A stretch of DNA of 9,513 nt from Actinomycetes bacterium (lineage in GTDB: Bacteria > Actinomycetota > Acidimicrobiia > Acidimicrobiales > Palsa-688): positions 1-9,513 of the forward strand of contig JAKBBS010000131.1 of the NCBI GenBank assembly GCA_021808425.1. Reading direction: 5' to 3'. This document shows positions 1-7,443 of the stretch, piece by piece (the stretch's first letter is position 1; each line of letters begins with the position of its first letter). The notes beneath the pieces were generated by a model. That model saw only the letters and a list, made by a program, of their open reading frames with translations. It was not told where the DNA came from and ran no database searches. Made by a program: the position numbers and the translations under genes.

Positions 1-720
1 CGGGTAAGGATGCGGTCGCTCGTCGACGAGGCGATCGCATCCTACGGGCGCTACTGGGCTGAAAGCCTGGCACTCACGAGCGTGAGCCCCGACAAGCTGG
101 AGGCCGGCATCCGCTACGAGGGATTCGAGCGCCTCGAGGCGAGCGTCGCACGGGGCGGCGGTACGATCCTCGCGGTGCCGCATCTCGGCGGCTGGGAGTG
201 GGGCGGAGCGGACGTCGCGCGCCGCGGCTGGCCTGTGAGTGTCGTCGTCGAACGGCTCGCGTCGGAAGGCTTCTTCGAGTGGTTCGTGGACATGCGTAGC
301 CGGCTCGGGATGAACGTGATACCGACCGGGCCCGGCTCTGCCGCGGCCTGCACCGCTGCCCTCGCGCGAAACGAGGTGCTCTGCCTGCTCTCCGACCGCG
401 CCGTAGGAACGACCGCGACGGTCGAGGTCGAGTTCTTCGGTGAGGTCACCGCGTTGCCTGCCGGTCCCGCAGCCCTGGCGTTGCGCAGCGGTGCGACGCT
501 TATGCCGGGAGCGGTCTATTTTCTGGCGAAAACTTCCAGTCACCTCGGTGTGCTGGCCGAGCCGATAGAAGCTAAGCGCACCGGCCGCCTGCGCGACGAC
601 GTGCTGGCGGTCACGCAGGAGGTGGCGAGATCACTGGAGCGCCTGATCCGCCGGGCTCCGACCCAGTGGCATCTGCTCGCCCCGAACTGGCCGAGCGACC
701 GCGGGCGCCCGCTCAGATAG
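1..720 (+). CDS. Phosphatidylinositol mannoside acyltransferase-like protein, LPLAT/HtrB family (5' truncated)
   Basis: Member of the LpxL/HtrB-like acyltransferase family. Beside pimA it most likely acylates phosphatidylinositol mannosides at the inner face of the membrane, like mycobacterial PatA. The reading frame is open to base 1, so the ATG at 10 is probably internal and the N-terminus lies outside; about 239 residues are visible against roughly 300 in the family. Numbering from that ATG, the catalytic-type HX4E motif is H58-LGGW-E63. A second family block around residues 127-163 contains LLSDRAVG, FFGE and LPAGPAALALRSGA, the usual substrate-site segment. The SYGRYWAES segment near residues 11-19 also fits PIM acyltransferases. 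The gene ends in TAG ten bases before pimA. Family membership is secure; the exact acyl acceptor is inferred from the neighbour. Confidence 0.85.
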   Translation, partial: RVRMRSLVDEAIASYGRYWAESLALTSVSPDKLEAGIRYEGFERLEASVARGGGTILAVPHLGGWEWGGADVARRGWPVSVVVERLASEGFFEWFVDMRSRLGMNVIPTGPGSAAACTAALARNEVLCLLSDRAVGTTATVEVEFFGEVTALPAGPAALALRSGATLMPGAVYFLAKTSSHLGVLAEPIEAKRTGRLRDDVLAVTQEVARSLERLIRRAPTQWHLLAPNWPSDRGRPLR

Positions 721-723
721 CTT
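718..723 (+). promoter_or_regulatory. Candidate -10 element of a leaderless pimA promoter
   Basis: TAGCTT fits the actinobacterial -10 pattern TANNNT and ends exactly 7 bases before the GTG start of pimA, so transcription would begin at or very near the start codon. There is no Shine-Dalgarno in the ten bases between the genes. The TA comes from the upstream gene's TAG stop, and no good -35 is visible, so on its own this is weak. It gains weight because pdxS and ruvC show the same spacing. Confidence 0.4.
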
Positions 724-730
724 TAGGCCG

Positions 731-1984
731 GTGCGTGTCGGCATAGTCTGCCCATACAGCCTCACACTGCCCGGCGGCGTGCAGGGGCAGGTCCTCGGTC
801 TCGCCCGGGCGCTTCGGCGCGCCGGTGTACAGGCCCGGGTCCTCGGCCCCTGCGACGGACCGCCGCCCGACCCTTCGGTTACACCGCTAGGCAGCTCGAT
901 CCCGACCGCGTCCAACGGTTCCCTCGCAGCGATAGCCCCCGACCCGGCGGCCGCCCTGCGAACGGTCAGGGCGCTTCGCGACGAGCGCTTCGACGTGTTG
1001 AACATCCACGAGCCGCTGACTCCGGGTCCGAGTCTCACTGCCTTGGTGACGGCGTTCTGCCCTACGGTCGGGACGTTTCATCGAAGCGGCCCGAGCGGGT
1101 GGCTCGACCTCACCCGCCCCCTCGCAAGCTACGGAAGCAGCTACCTCGACGTGCGTGTAGCGGTTTCGGAGGAGGCCCGAGACACAGCAGCGCAAGCGGT
1201 TGGCGGCGACTACGAGCTCGTGTGGAACGGCATCGACGTCGCCCGCTACGAAGGTTCGCCGGCGTGGGACAGCGAAGGGCCGACGGTGCTGTTCGTGGGA
1301 CGCCACGAGCCTCGCAAAGGCCTCGAGGTGCTCCTGCGCGCTGCTCAAGGGCTCGGCGGCGGGGTGCGGTTGTGGATCGCCGGGCAGGGCCCCGACACCG
1401 ACCAGCTGAAGCGTCTATACGGCGCCGACACGAGGATCGAATGGCTCGGAAGGATCGGCGAGGCGGAGAAGATCGCGAGGCTTCGCGGGGCCGACGTGCT
1501 GTGCGCGCCGTCGCTCGGCGGTGAGAGCTTCGGCGTCGTGCTCCTCGAAGGCTTGGCGGCGGGGACACCGGTCGTCGCGTCCGACCTCGCCGGTTACCGC
1601 AGAGTCGCGCGCTGCGGCCAGGAGGCGATCCTCGTAGCCCCGGGGGACGTGGCGGCGCTTTCGGGGGCCTTGGCCGAGGCGCTGAGCGCAACCGATCGGG
1701 TCGGCTCGATGGTTCGCCGTGGCCGGCTGCGCGCCGAGGAGTTCTCGATGGACGCCCTGTCGCAGCGGTACCTGGAACTTTTCGACCTGGCGGTGCGCAG
1801 GCGTGCAGAGGTGCCGCAAACGTCGATCCAGCGGCTCGTGAACCGTATCGGTTCCGCTGCAGCCGAACGGCGAATACGATCGTCGGTAATGATCGCCAAG
1901 ACGGCCACGAGATTCGAGCTTCCCCGTTCGCCGCGCGACTGGGCTTCGAGGCTGCCGGGGCGGCCGGGGGGCCGGGATGGGTAG
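731..1984 (+). CDS. pimA: PimA-like phosphatidylinositol alpha-mannosyltransferase (GT4 family)
   Basis: GT-B fold glycosyltransferase expected to move mannose from GDP-mannose to phosphatidylinositol, the first committed step of PIM synthesis, at the cytoplasmic membrane face. The GTG start gives the canonical N-terminus MRVGIVCPYSLTLPGGVQ with the glycine loop at 15-16. Other family features are HEP at 93-95, GTFH with catalytic-type H117, WNGIDV at 165-170, the GDP-mannose-site block GR191...R195-K196-G, and the EX7E motif E265...E273 within GGESFGVVLLE. At 417 residues it is some 30 longer than mycobacterial PimA, through a basic tail after about residue 370. The arginines I recall at positions 68 and 70 of mycobacterial PimA are replaced by A67 and A69. 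Placement after a PIM acyltransferase supports PimA over other GT4 mannosyltransferases. It overlaps the next gene by 8 bases. Confidence 0.88.
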   Translation: MRVGIVCPYSLTLPGGVQGQVLGLARALRRAGVQARVLGPCDGPPPDPSVTPLGSSIPTASNGSLAAIAPDPAAALRTVRALRDERFDVLNIHEPLTPGPSLTALVTAFCPTVGTFHRSGPSGWLDLTRPLASYGSSYLDVRVAVSEEARDTAAQAVGGDYELVWNGIDVARYEGSPAWDSEGPTVLFVGRHEPRKGLEVLLRAAQGLGGGVRLWIAGQGPDTDQLKRLYGADTRIEWLGRIGEAEKIARLRGADVLCAPSLGGESFGVVLLEGLAAGTPVVASDLAGYRRVARCGQEAILVAPGDVAALSGALAEALSATDRVGSMVRRGRLRAEEFSMDALSQRYLELFDLAVRRRAEVPQTSIQRLVNRIGSAAAERRIRSSVMIAKTATRFELPRSPRDWASRLPGRPGGRDG

Positions 1985-2699
1985 AGCCACGCAGCGGCGC
2001 GAGATCCGGGTGGCAGCAGCCTTCTCGGCGGCCCCGTCCCTGCTCGCCGGCCTGGTTGCAGGTATCGCGGGAGGGCCCTTCGCCGGGGTTGTCGTGTTCG
2101 CTGTGGCAGCAGCGGGTCTCGGGGCGTGGCCGTTCCTCGCAGCCGACCGCCTTGTCGAGGCGAGCCTGGGGGGTCGAGACGCCGACCCGGTCGACCACGC
2201 GCGCCTTTTCAACCTCGTCGACGGTCTGGCAACGACCCTCGGGCTTCGAAGCCCACGACTCGTGATCGTCGAAAGCCCAGGTCTCAACGCTATGGCTAGC
2301 GGCGCCCGCCGGGGAGCAGAAGTTGTGGCTGTCACAACGGGGTTGTTGGAGGAGTTGGAGCTAGTCGAGCTGGAGTCGGTCCTCGCGGAAGTCCTCTACC
2401 GTCTGCGCCACGGGGATGTTGCAGCCGAGACGCTGCTCGTGGCAACCTTCGGCCTCGGCAGGTCCTACGTTCTGCCCGCCGACAGGGACACCCGCCTCGA
2501 CACTGCGGCCGTCGGTGTGACGCGCTACCCGCCGGCAATGGTTTCGGCGCTCGAGAAGATAGCGGTCAAAGGTTCCCTGGTCGCAGGCCAGACGCCGCGC
2601 CTCGCGCACCTCTGGGTTGCTGACCCGCTTAAGAGCGCGGAGAAGTTTCGCTGGCGGATAAGCCTCGCTGACCGATGCGGGGCGTTGCAAGAGCTCTGA
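1977..2699 (+). CDS. Membrane-anchored HtpX/M48-like protein lacking the metalloprotease active site
   Basis: Hypothetical protein of 240 residues. Two hydrophobic segments (about 12-32 and 34-56) resemble the N-terminal membrane hairpin of HtpX. Residues 104-147 follow the HtpX/M48 core: NAMASG, then [25 protein letters not shown]...HGD. At the place of HEXXH it reads E138-V-L-Y-R142, so both zinc histidines and the catalytic glutamate are gone. The later EXXXD motif is V165-L-P-A-D169, so the third zinc ligand is also lost although ADR remains. The segment between these motifs is short, so HtpX's second pair of membrane spans appears absent. AHLWVADPL at 210-218 matches the late HtpX region. 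The frame is intact, with no frameshift. It starts 8 bases inside pimA, implying coupled translation. I infer a pseudoprotease with a binding or scaffolding role; no specific function can be named. Confidence 0.7.
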   Translation: MGRATQRREIRVAAAFSAAPSLLAGLVAGIAGGPFAGVVVFAVAAAGLGAWPFLAADRLVEASLGGRDADPVDHARLFNLVDGLATTLGLRSPRLVIVESPGLNAMASGARRGAEVVAVTTGLLEELELVELESVLAEVLYRLRHGDVAAETLLVATFGLGRSYVLPADRDTRLDTAAVGVTRYPPAMVSALEKIAVKGSLVAGQTPRLAHLWVADPLKSAEKFRWRISLADRCGALQEL

Positions 2700-2711
2700 G
2701 GCTCCTAAACT
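2685..2711 (+). promoter_or_regulatory. Candidate leaderless promoter for pdxS
   Basis: TTGCAA at 2685-2690 (four of six against TTGACA) and TAAACT at 2706-2711 (TANNNT) are separated by 15 bases. The -10 ends exactly 7 bases before the pdxS ATG, and there is no Shine-Dalgarno in the 19-base gap. This implies a leaderless pdxST transcript separate from the PIM genes. The 15-base spacer is slightly short. Confidence 0.5.
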
Positions 2712-2718
2712 GGTTGTC

Positions 2719-3600
<882 letters not shown>

Positions 3601-3615
<15 letters not shown>

Positions 3616-3645
3616 GAGCGAGGCTCGTAAGAGCGGGGTTGTCGG
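3601..3645 (+). repeat. Imperfect 15-bp tandem repeat (3 copies) across the pdxS stop codon
   Basis: Three consecutive 15-base units begin GAGCG: 3601-3615 (GAGCGAGGTTGGTAA), 3616-3630 (GAGCGAGGCTCGTAA) and 3631-3645 (GAGCGGGGTTGTCGG). The first encodes the last residues and stop of pdxS (ERGW-stop). The second repeats this in frame as ERGS-stop, and the third continues as ERGCR. The unit is a multiple of three, so the stop codon itself was duplicated. A degenerate related stretch (3586-3600) may precede it. It fills much of the pdxS-pdxT gap. Confidence 0.75.
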
Positions 3646-3686
3646 GAACAGGGTTGCCAGCACCCCTCGCTGTTGGCCGCACGTAG

Positions 3687-4382
3687 ATGGGAGCGTCGAC
3701 GCAGCTGCTGGACCTCAAAGTCGGGATCCTCGCTCTTCAAGGCGCCGTGCGCGAGCACGTCGAGGTTTTCTCGCGCCTCGGCGTCGAAGCGGTGGCGGTC
3801 ACGGACCAGGCGGCCCTCGACGAGGTGGATGCGCTCGTGCTGCCAGGCGGGGAGTCGACCTCCATCTCGCGCCTTTTGGAGACGTCAGGCCTGCTAGAGC
3901 CGGTCCGCCGACGGGTCAAGGACAAGATCCCGACGTTCGGAACCTGCGCCGGGATGATCCTCCTCGCGCGTTCGGTCTCAGACGGCCGGCCGGACCAGCA
4001 CCAGCTCGACGGGATCGACATCGACGTCAGGCGCAACGCTTTCGGGCGTCAAGTGGACTCCTTCGAAACCGACCTCGTCGTCGACGGCCTCCCCTCCGAC
4101 AGCCGCACTCGCACTGCGGGCCGCGCGTCGGGGGCCTTCCACGCGGTGTTCATCCGGGCCCCGCTCGTGGAGCGGGTAGGCCCCCGGGTCGAAGTGCTGG
4201 CCTCGGTCGAGGGGAGCGACGGGGTGCGCCGTGCAGTGCTGTGCCGCGAGGGCTCCTGCCTCGTCAGTGCGTTCCATCCGGAGCTTTCGGGGGACCTTCG
4301 ACTCCACGAGATGTTCCTCGAGTCAGTGCTCGATTCGCACGTCAAGGTCCCGGCGTCGAGCGCTTCACGATCCAAACAGTAG
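3687..4382 (+). CDS. pdxT: Pyridoxal 5'-phosphate synthase, glutaminase subunit PdxT
   Basis: Class I glutamine amidotransferase (Sno/Pdx2) that hydrolyses glutamine and feeds ammonia to PdxS. It has 231 residues. The oxyanion and substrate loop LPGGEST spans 52-58, the nucleophile C87 is in FGTCAGM, and the remaining triad members are H197 and E199 in AFHPEL. VRRNAFGRQVDSFE (114-127) and FHAVFIRAP (151-159) are family signatures. It carries about ten extra residues before KVGILALQGAVREH and a short polar C-terminal tail. The ATG at 3687 is the only reasonable start: an in-frame TAG lies directly before it and the next candidate falls inside the conserved core. No Shine-Dalgarno or -10 at leaderless spacing is visible, so how it is initiated is unclear; it is probably on the pdxS transcript. 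Its stop lies inside the yebC ribosome binding site. Confidence 0.95.
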   Translation: MGASTQLLDLKVGILALQGAVREHVEVFSRLGVEAVAVTDQAALDEVDALVLPGGESTSISRLLETSGLLEPVRRRVKDKIPTFGTCAGMILLARSVSDGRPDQHQLDGIDIDVRRNAFGRQVDSFETDLVVDGLPSDSRTRTAGRASGAFHAVFIRAPLVERVGPRVEVLASVEGSDGVRRAVLCREGSCLVSAFHPELSGDLRLHEMFLESVLDSHVKVPASSASRSKQ

Positions 4383-4389
4383 GAGGAAA
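4381..4389 (+). promoter_or_regulatory. Strong Shine-Dalgarno for yebC
   Basis: AGGAGGAAA overlaps the last bases of the pdxT stop and lies 10 bases (from GGAGG) before the ATG at 4397. It is the only strong ribosome binding site in the window. It fixes the yebC start there, although the frame is open further upstream to 4241. Confidence 0.85.
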
Positions 4390-4396
4390 CCCGACC

Positions 4397-5146
4397 ATGT
4401 CCGGCCACAGCAAATGGGCAACCATCAAACACAAGAAGGGCGCAGCCGACAAGGCGCGGGGGAAGCTGTTCGCGAAGCTGATCCGACAGGTCGAGGTCGC
4501 CGCGCGCGAAGGCGGCGGGGATCCAGACGCGAACCCGACGCTTCGAACGATGTTCCAAAAGGCGCGGGAGGCGTCCGTGCCCCTCGACACGATCGAACGC
4601 GCGATCAAGAGGGGCACCGGCGAGCTCGAAGGGGTCCGCTACGAGCAGGTGTCCTACGAGGGGTACGCCCCTAACGGTGTCGCCGTGATCGTCGAGTGCC
4701 TGACAGACAACCGCAACCGGACAGGGTCCGATATACGCTCCGCCTTCTCCAAGAACGGCGGGTCGATGGCCGAACCGGGCGCAGTGTCGTGGCAGTTCGA
4801 GCGCAGAGGCGTCATATCCGTCGGACGTGCAGTCACCGAGGACGAGATCATGCTCGCCGCTCTCGACGCAGGCGCGCTCGACGTGGTCGACCTCGGCGAC
4901 GAGTGGCAGGTCACGACGTCGCCGGCTGACGTCAACACCGTCCGCCAAGCCGTCGAGGACGCGGGGATAGCCGTCGCTTCGTCGGAGGTGACGCTTCTCG
5001 CCACGACCAGCGTCGAACTTTCCAGCGAGGGCGACGCCAGAAAAGTACTGCACCTCGTCGACGTGCTAGAGGATCACGACGACGTACAAAACGTGTACGC
5101 GAACTTCGACATACCAGATGAGATACTGAACCTGGTCGAAGCGTAG
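4397..5146 (+). CDS. yebC: YebC/PmpR-family protein (transcriptional regulator or translation factor)
   Basis: Cytoplasmic protein of 249 residues. The family has been described both as DNA-binding regulators and, more recently, as translation factors that relieve ribosome stalling, so the role here is left open. The N-terminus MSGHSKWATIKHKKGAADK is canonical and immediately follows a strong Shine-Dalgarno, which rejects the longer upstream reading. Other signatures are ERAIKRGTGE near 74-83, YEGYAPNGVAVIVECLTDNRNRT in the middle, and KNGGSMAEPGAVSWQF. It sits between pdxT and ruvC, the standard position next to ruvCAB in many bacteria. It starts 14 bases after pdxT, so it is probably transcribed with pdxST. 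Confidence 0.95.
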   Translation: MSGHSKWATIKHKKGAADKARGKLFAKLIRQVEVAAREGGGDPDANPTLRTMFQKAREASVPLDTIERAIKRGTGELEGVRYEQVSYEGYAPNGVAVIVECLTDNRNRTGSDIRSAFSKNGGSMAEPGAVSWQFERRGVISVGRAVTEDEIMLAALDAGALDVVDLGDEWQVTTSPADVNTVRQAVEDAGIAVASSEVTLLATTSVELSSEGDARKVLHLVDVLEDHDDVQNVYANFDIPDEILNLVEA

Positions 5147-5152
5147 TATAGT
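5147..5152 (+). promoter_or_regulatory. -10 element of a leaderless ruvC promoter
   Basis: TATAGT lies directly after the yebC stop and ends exactly 7 bases before the ruvC GTG. There is no Shine-Dalgarno in the 13-base gap. It is the best -10 in the window (TATAGT against TATAAT). No clear -35 is visible; CTGAAC at 5126-5131 is a weak candidate. The SOS palindrome begins on the next base, which supports a real promoter. Confidence 0.65.
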
Positions 5153-5166
5153 CGAACTGGTGTTCG
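5153..5166. promoter_or_regulatory. LexA/SOS box overlapping the ruvC start codon
   Basis: CGAACTGGTGTTCG matches the Gram-positive/actinobacterial SOS consensus CGAACRNRYGTTYG at every position but one (T for R at 5158). With the T at 5152 it fits 11 of the 12 fixed bases of the mycobacterial TCGAAC-N4-GTTCGA. It starts one base after the -10 hexamer and covers the GTG start codon at 5160-5162, so bound LexA would block transcription initiation. ruvCAB genes are established LexA targets in several bacteria, including mycobacteria. The second and third codons of ruvC (TTC GCT) form the right half-site. Confidence 0.8.
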
Positions 5167-5657
5167 CTCTAGGCATAGACCCTGGTCTCTCGCGATGCGG
5201 CTACGGAGCGGTGCGCGGAGTGGGTAGCGACCTCGAGTGCGCCGCCTTCGGACATCTGACGACCCCGACGGATCTCCCGCTCGCCGAGCGCCTCGCCATC
5301 TTGCTGCGCGACCTAGAGGAGCTCCTCGACGACCTTCGACCCGAAGTGGTCGTCGTCGAGCGCGTCCTGTTCCAGGTCAACGCGCGGACTGCCATGTCGG
5401 TCGGCCAGGCGAGCGGACTTGCCCTCGCCTGCGCAGCCCGCCGTGCGATACCGGTCGCCCAGTACAGCCCGAACGAGGTGAAGCTCGCCGTCGCCGGCTA
5501 CGGGAGCGCCGACAAGGTTGCGGTGCAATCGATGGTGGCCATGCTCCTCGGACTCCCGTCGCCGCCGCGGCCGGCGGACCGCGCTGACGCTCTTGCTCTG
5601 GCTGTCACGCATCTCGCAGGAGCCGGCCTTCGCGTCGCGGGATCCGCTCTTCGATGA
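5160..5657 (+). CDS. ruvC: Crossover junction endodeoxyribonuclease RuvC
   Basis: RNase H-fold dimeric resolvase that makes paired nicks in Holliday junctions after RuvAB branch migration. It has 165 residues. The four acidic metal ligands are present: D7 in GIDPGLSRCGYG, E67 in VVVERVLF, and D140 and D143 in ADRADALALAVTH. The FQVNARTAMSVGQASG segment (71-86) is typical. The GTG start places GIDPG at residues 5-9, as in the family. Residues 2-3 are Phe-Ala where relatives usually have other residues such as Arg-Val; here the codons form half of the SOS box. Its TGA overlaps the ruvA ATG (ATGA), so the two are translationally coupled. Confidence 0.97.
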   Translation: MFALGIDPGLSRCGYGAVRGVGSDLECAAFGHLTTPTDLPLAERLAILLRDLEELLDDLRPEVVVVERVLFQVNARTAMSVGQASGLALACAARRAIPVAQYSPNEVKLAVAGYGSADKVAVQSMVAMLLGLPSPPRPADRADALALAVTHLAGAGLRVAGSALR

Positions 5658-6304
5658 TCGGATCGCTGCGAGGGACGCTCGGCGAATACTCGATACGAAG
5701 CGCCGGGCCGATGGAGGTCGTGGTCGACGTCCACGGCGTCGGCTACCGGGTGCTCATGGCCTCCTCGGCCGTGGCCGGTCTCGGAGCGGAGGGCTCGGAT
5801 GTGTCGATCCACGTCCACACCCACGTACGCGAGGACGCTCTCGTGCTCTACGGTTTCGTCTCCAAGGAGGAACGCGACTGCTTCGAAGCGCTCATATCCG
5901 TTAGGACCGTCGGGCCGGGGGTGGCGCTCGCGATGCTGTCCGTCCACTCGCCCGGGGCGCTCCGGCGGATCGTTTCGATCAAGGACGTCGACGCCCTGCG
6001 CCTCGTGCCGGGTATCGGAGCAAAGACCGCGGCGCGGCTCGTGATCGAGCTCGAGTCCAAGCTCGACGACTTCTACGACGTCGGCGGTTCAGAGGACAGC
6101 AGCGACGAGCAGCGCGTGGAGGGCACCGCCGGCCGGCGTGCAACGGTGTCACTGACGTCCGTGCGCGAGGACGTTCGCAGCGCGCTGGCGTCTCTAGGCT
6201 ACGGACCCGACGAGATCCGCTACGCCGAGTCGGTCGTGAGCATGGACGGTCCCGTCGCCGGCGTGCTCAAGCTGGCGCTTCGAGAGCTGGCGGCGCGTCG
6301 ATGA
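5654..6304 (+). CDS. ruvA: Holliday junction branch migration complex subunit RuvA
   Basis: RuvA tetramers bind the four-way junction and load RuvB hexamers. The 216-residue protein shows all three domains: an N-terminal OB fold (MIGSLRGTLGEY to VLYGF, about 1-67), two helix-hairpin-helix motifs (SVRTVGPGVALAML near 82-95 and LVPGIGAKTAARLVIELESKL near 116-136), an acidic flexible linker (about 140-165), and the C-terminal RuvB-binding domain (SVREDVRSALASLGY...). The start overlaps the ruvC stop as ATGA. Its own stop TGA overlaps another ATG at 6301 that opens only a 15-codon frame, not ruvB. Confidence 0.97.
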   Translation: MIGSLRGTLGEYSIRSAGPMEVVVDVHGVGYRVLMASSAVAGLGAEGSDVSIHVHTHVREDALVLYGFVSKEERDCFEALISVRTVGPGVALAMLSVHSPGALRRIVSIKDVDALRLVPGIGAKTAARLVIELESKLDDFYDVGGSEDSSDEQRVEGTAGRRATVSLTSVREDVRSALASLGYGPDEIRYAESVVSMDGPVAGVLKLALRELAARR

Positions 6305-6348
6305 CCGACAACGCCGATATCCGCCACGCCAGCCCGCCGAGGTGCTAG
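6301..6348 (+). other. Micro-ORF of 15 codons coupled to the ruvA stop
   Basis: ATG at 6301-6303 overlaps the ruvA TGA as ATGA and reads [15 protein letters not shown] before TAG at 6346-6348. It looks like a coupled start for the next gene but ends two bases before a further ATG at 6351. It may be a leader peptide that keeps ribosomes moving toward ruvB, a relic of a longer ruvB N-terminus, or chance. No protein family is recognisable. Confidence 0.3.
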
Positions 6349-6350
6349 AG

Positions 6351-6365
6351 ATGTCGGCGACGTGA
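6351..6365 (+). other. Four-codon ORF (MSAT) whose stop overlaps the ruvB start
   Basis: GAGG at 6339-6342 is a good Shine-Dalgarno for the ATG at 6351 (8-base spacing) but is too far (19 bases) for the ruvB GTG at 6362. The ATG frame ends at once: ATG TCG GCG ACG TGA. That TGA (6363-6365) overlaps the ruvB start as GTGA. Ribosomes loaded here could terminate and restart on ruvB. A one-base error making this ATG the true ruvB start is the main alternative. Confidence 0.35.
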
Positions 6366-7402
6366 GGGAGGAAGGCGACATCCGGGAGGTCGCCCCGACC
6401 GCCGACCCGATCGAGTCCGCCGAGGAGGCAGGCCTTCGCCCTCGCCGACTCGCCGACTTCGTCGGCCAGTCGGATCTCAAGGAGCACCTCGAGATCATGC
6501 TCGAAGCCGCCCGCCGCCGCGATCAGCCGGTCGACCATCTGCTCTTCGCCGGCCCGCCCGGCCTCGGCAAGACGAGCCTGGCGGGGATAGTCGCCAACGA
6601 GGTAGGCGCAAGCCTGCGGGTCACTTCCGGGCCTGCCCTGGTGCGCGCCGGGGACCTCGCCGCTATCCTCACGAACCTGGTGGAAGGCGACGTCCTCTTC
6701 GTCGACGAGATACACCGCCTCGGCCGGGCGGTCGAAGAGATCCTCTACCCGGCCATGGAGGACTTCCAGATCGACGTGGTGCTCGGCAAAGGCCCGACCG
6801 CCAGGAGCATCCGGATAGACCTGCCTCGCTTCACCCTCGTCGGGGCCACCACGAGAACCGGGCTCATCACCGGGCCGCTTCGCGACAGGTTCGGCTTCGT
6901 GGCGCGCATGGACTACTACAGCCACGGCGAGCTTCAAGCGATAGTCGACCGCTCCGCCTCCATCCTCGGCACCGAGATCGAGCCTTCCGGCTCCGCCGAG
7001 ATAGCCCGCCGCTCGCGTGGGACGCCCCGGATAGCGAACCGCCTGCTCAAAAGAGTGCGGGACTTCGCCGAGGTCCGCGCCCGCGGCACGGTCGACCTGG
7101 CTGTGGCTAGCGACGGGCTCGAACTTTTCGGTGTCGACGATCTCGGATTGGACAAAGTAGACCGCGCGATCCTCGACGCCGTGTGCTCACGTTTCGGCGG
7201 TGGGCCGGTCGGGCTTTCGACCCTGGCGGTCAGTGTCGGCGAGGAGACCGATACTGTCGAGGACGTGTACGAGCCGTACCTTCTCCAGCTCGGGCTGCTC
7301 ATGCGCACCCCGAGGGGTCGAGTTGCGATGCCGGCAGCTTGGCGCCACCTCGGGCTCGCAGTACCCGACGGGCGCACGCCGGAGGAGGCGAGCCTCTTTT
7401 GA
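6362..7402 (+). CDS. ruvB: Holliday junction branch migration ATPase RuvB
   Basis: AAA+ motor that drives branch migration as hexameric rings on either side of RuvA. The 346-residue protein has the N-terminal [12 protein letters not shown] box (25-36), Walker A GPPGLGKT (64-71), Walker B DEIH (115-118), sensor 1 GATTRTG (161-167) and arginine finger R174 in GPLRDRFG, then the lid ([21 protein letters not shown]) and a winged-helix DNA-binding C-terminus. GTG at 6362 is the only start in this frame after an upstream in-frame TGA at 6302. It has no Shine-Dalgarno of its own at proper distance; initiation probably depends on the preceding micro-ORF. Expected to be expressed with ruvC and ruvA from the SOS-controlled promoter. 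Confidence 0.97.
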   Translation: MREEGDIREVAPTADPIESAEEAGLRPRRLADFVGQSDLKEHLEIMLEAARRRDQPVDHLLFAGPPGLGKTSLAGIVANEVGASLRVTSGPALVRAGDLAAILTNLVEGDVLFVDEIHRLGRAVEEILYPAMEDFQIDVVLGKGPTARSIRIDLPRFTLVGATTRTGLITGPLRDRFGFVARMDYYSHGELQAIVDRSASILGTEIEPSGSAEIARRSRGTPRIANRLLKRVRDFAEVRARGTVDLAVASDGLELFGVDDLGLDKVDRAILDAVCSRFGGGPVGLSTLAVSVGEETDTVEDVYEPYLLQLGLLMRTPRGRVAMPAAWRHLGLAVPDGRTPEEASLF

Positions 7403-7443
7403 CCGTGACCGGCGGCGTCTCGCCGGGCGCGTAGCGGCCAGTC

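Noticed and set aside
1110..2198. Long minus-strand open frame (362 codons) opposite pimA
   Set aside because: Arg/Pro-rich composition with no recognisable family, and it lies antisense to a well-conserved gene; a typical high-GC shadow.
3631..3680. Possible terminator hairpin between pdxS and pdxT (GGGGT...ACCCC)
   Set aside because: Only about five pairs with a loop of over 20 bases and no T-run; it would also cut off pdxT.
4241..4396. Upstream extension of yebC from an earlier ATG
   Set aside because: It overlaps the conserved end of pdxT, and the canonical MSGHSKWATIKHKK start with a strong Shine-Dalgarno is at 4397.
4049..5053. Minus-strand open frame opposite pdxT/yebC
   Set aside because: Covers two conserved genes on the other strand and has low-information composition with no motif.
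6346..6351. TAGAGA as a -10 element for a ruvB promoter
   Set aside because: The last base does not fit TANNNT and the spacing to the GTG is 10 bases, unlike the three 7-base cases.
7403..7443. preQ1 riboswitch upstream of queA
   Set aside because: The gap is only 41 bases and shows no pseudoknot pattern or A-rich tail.
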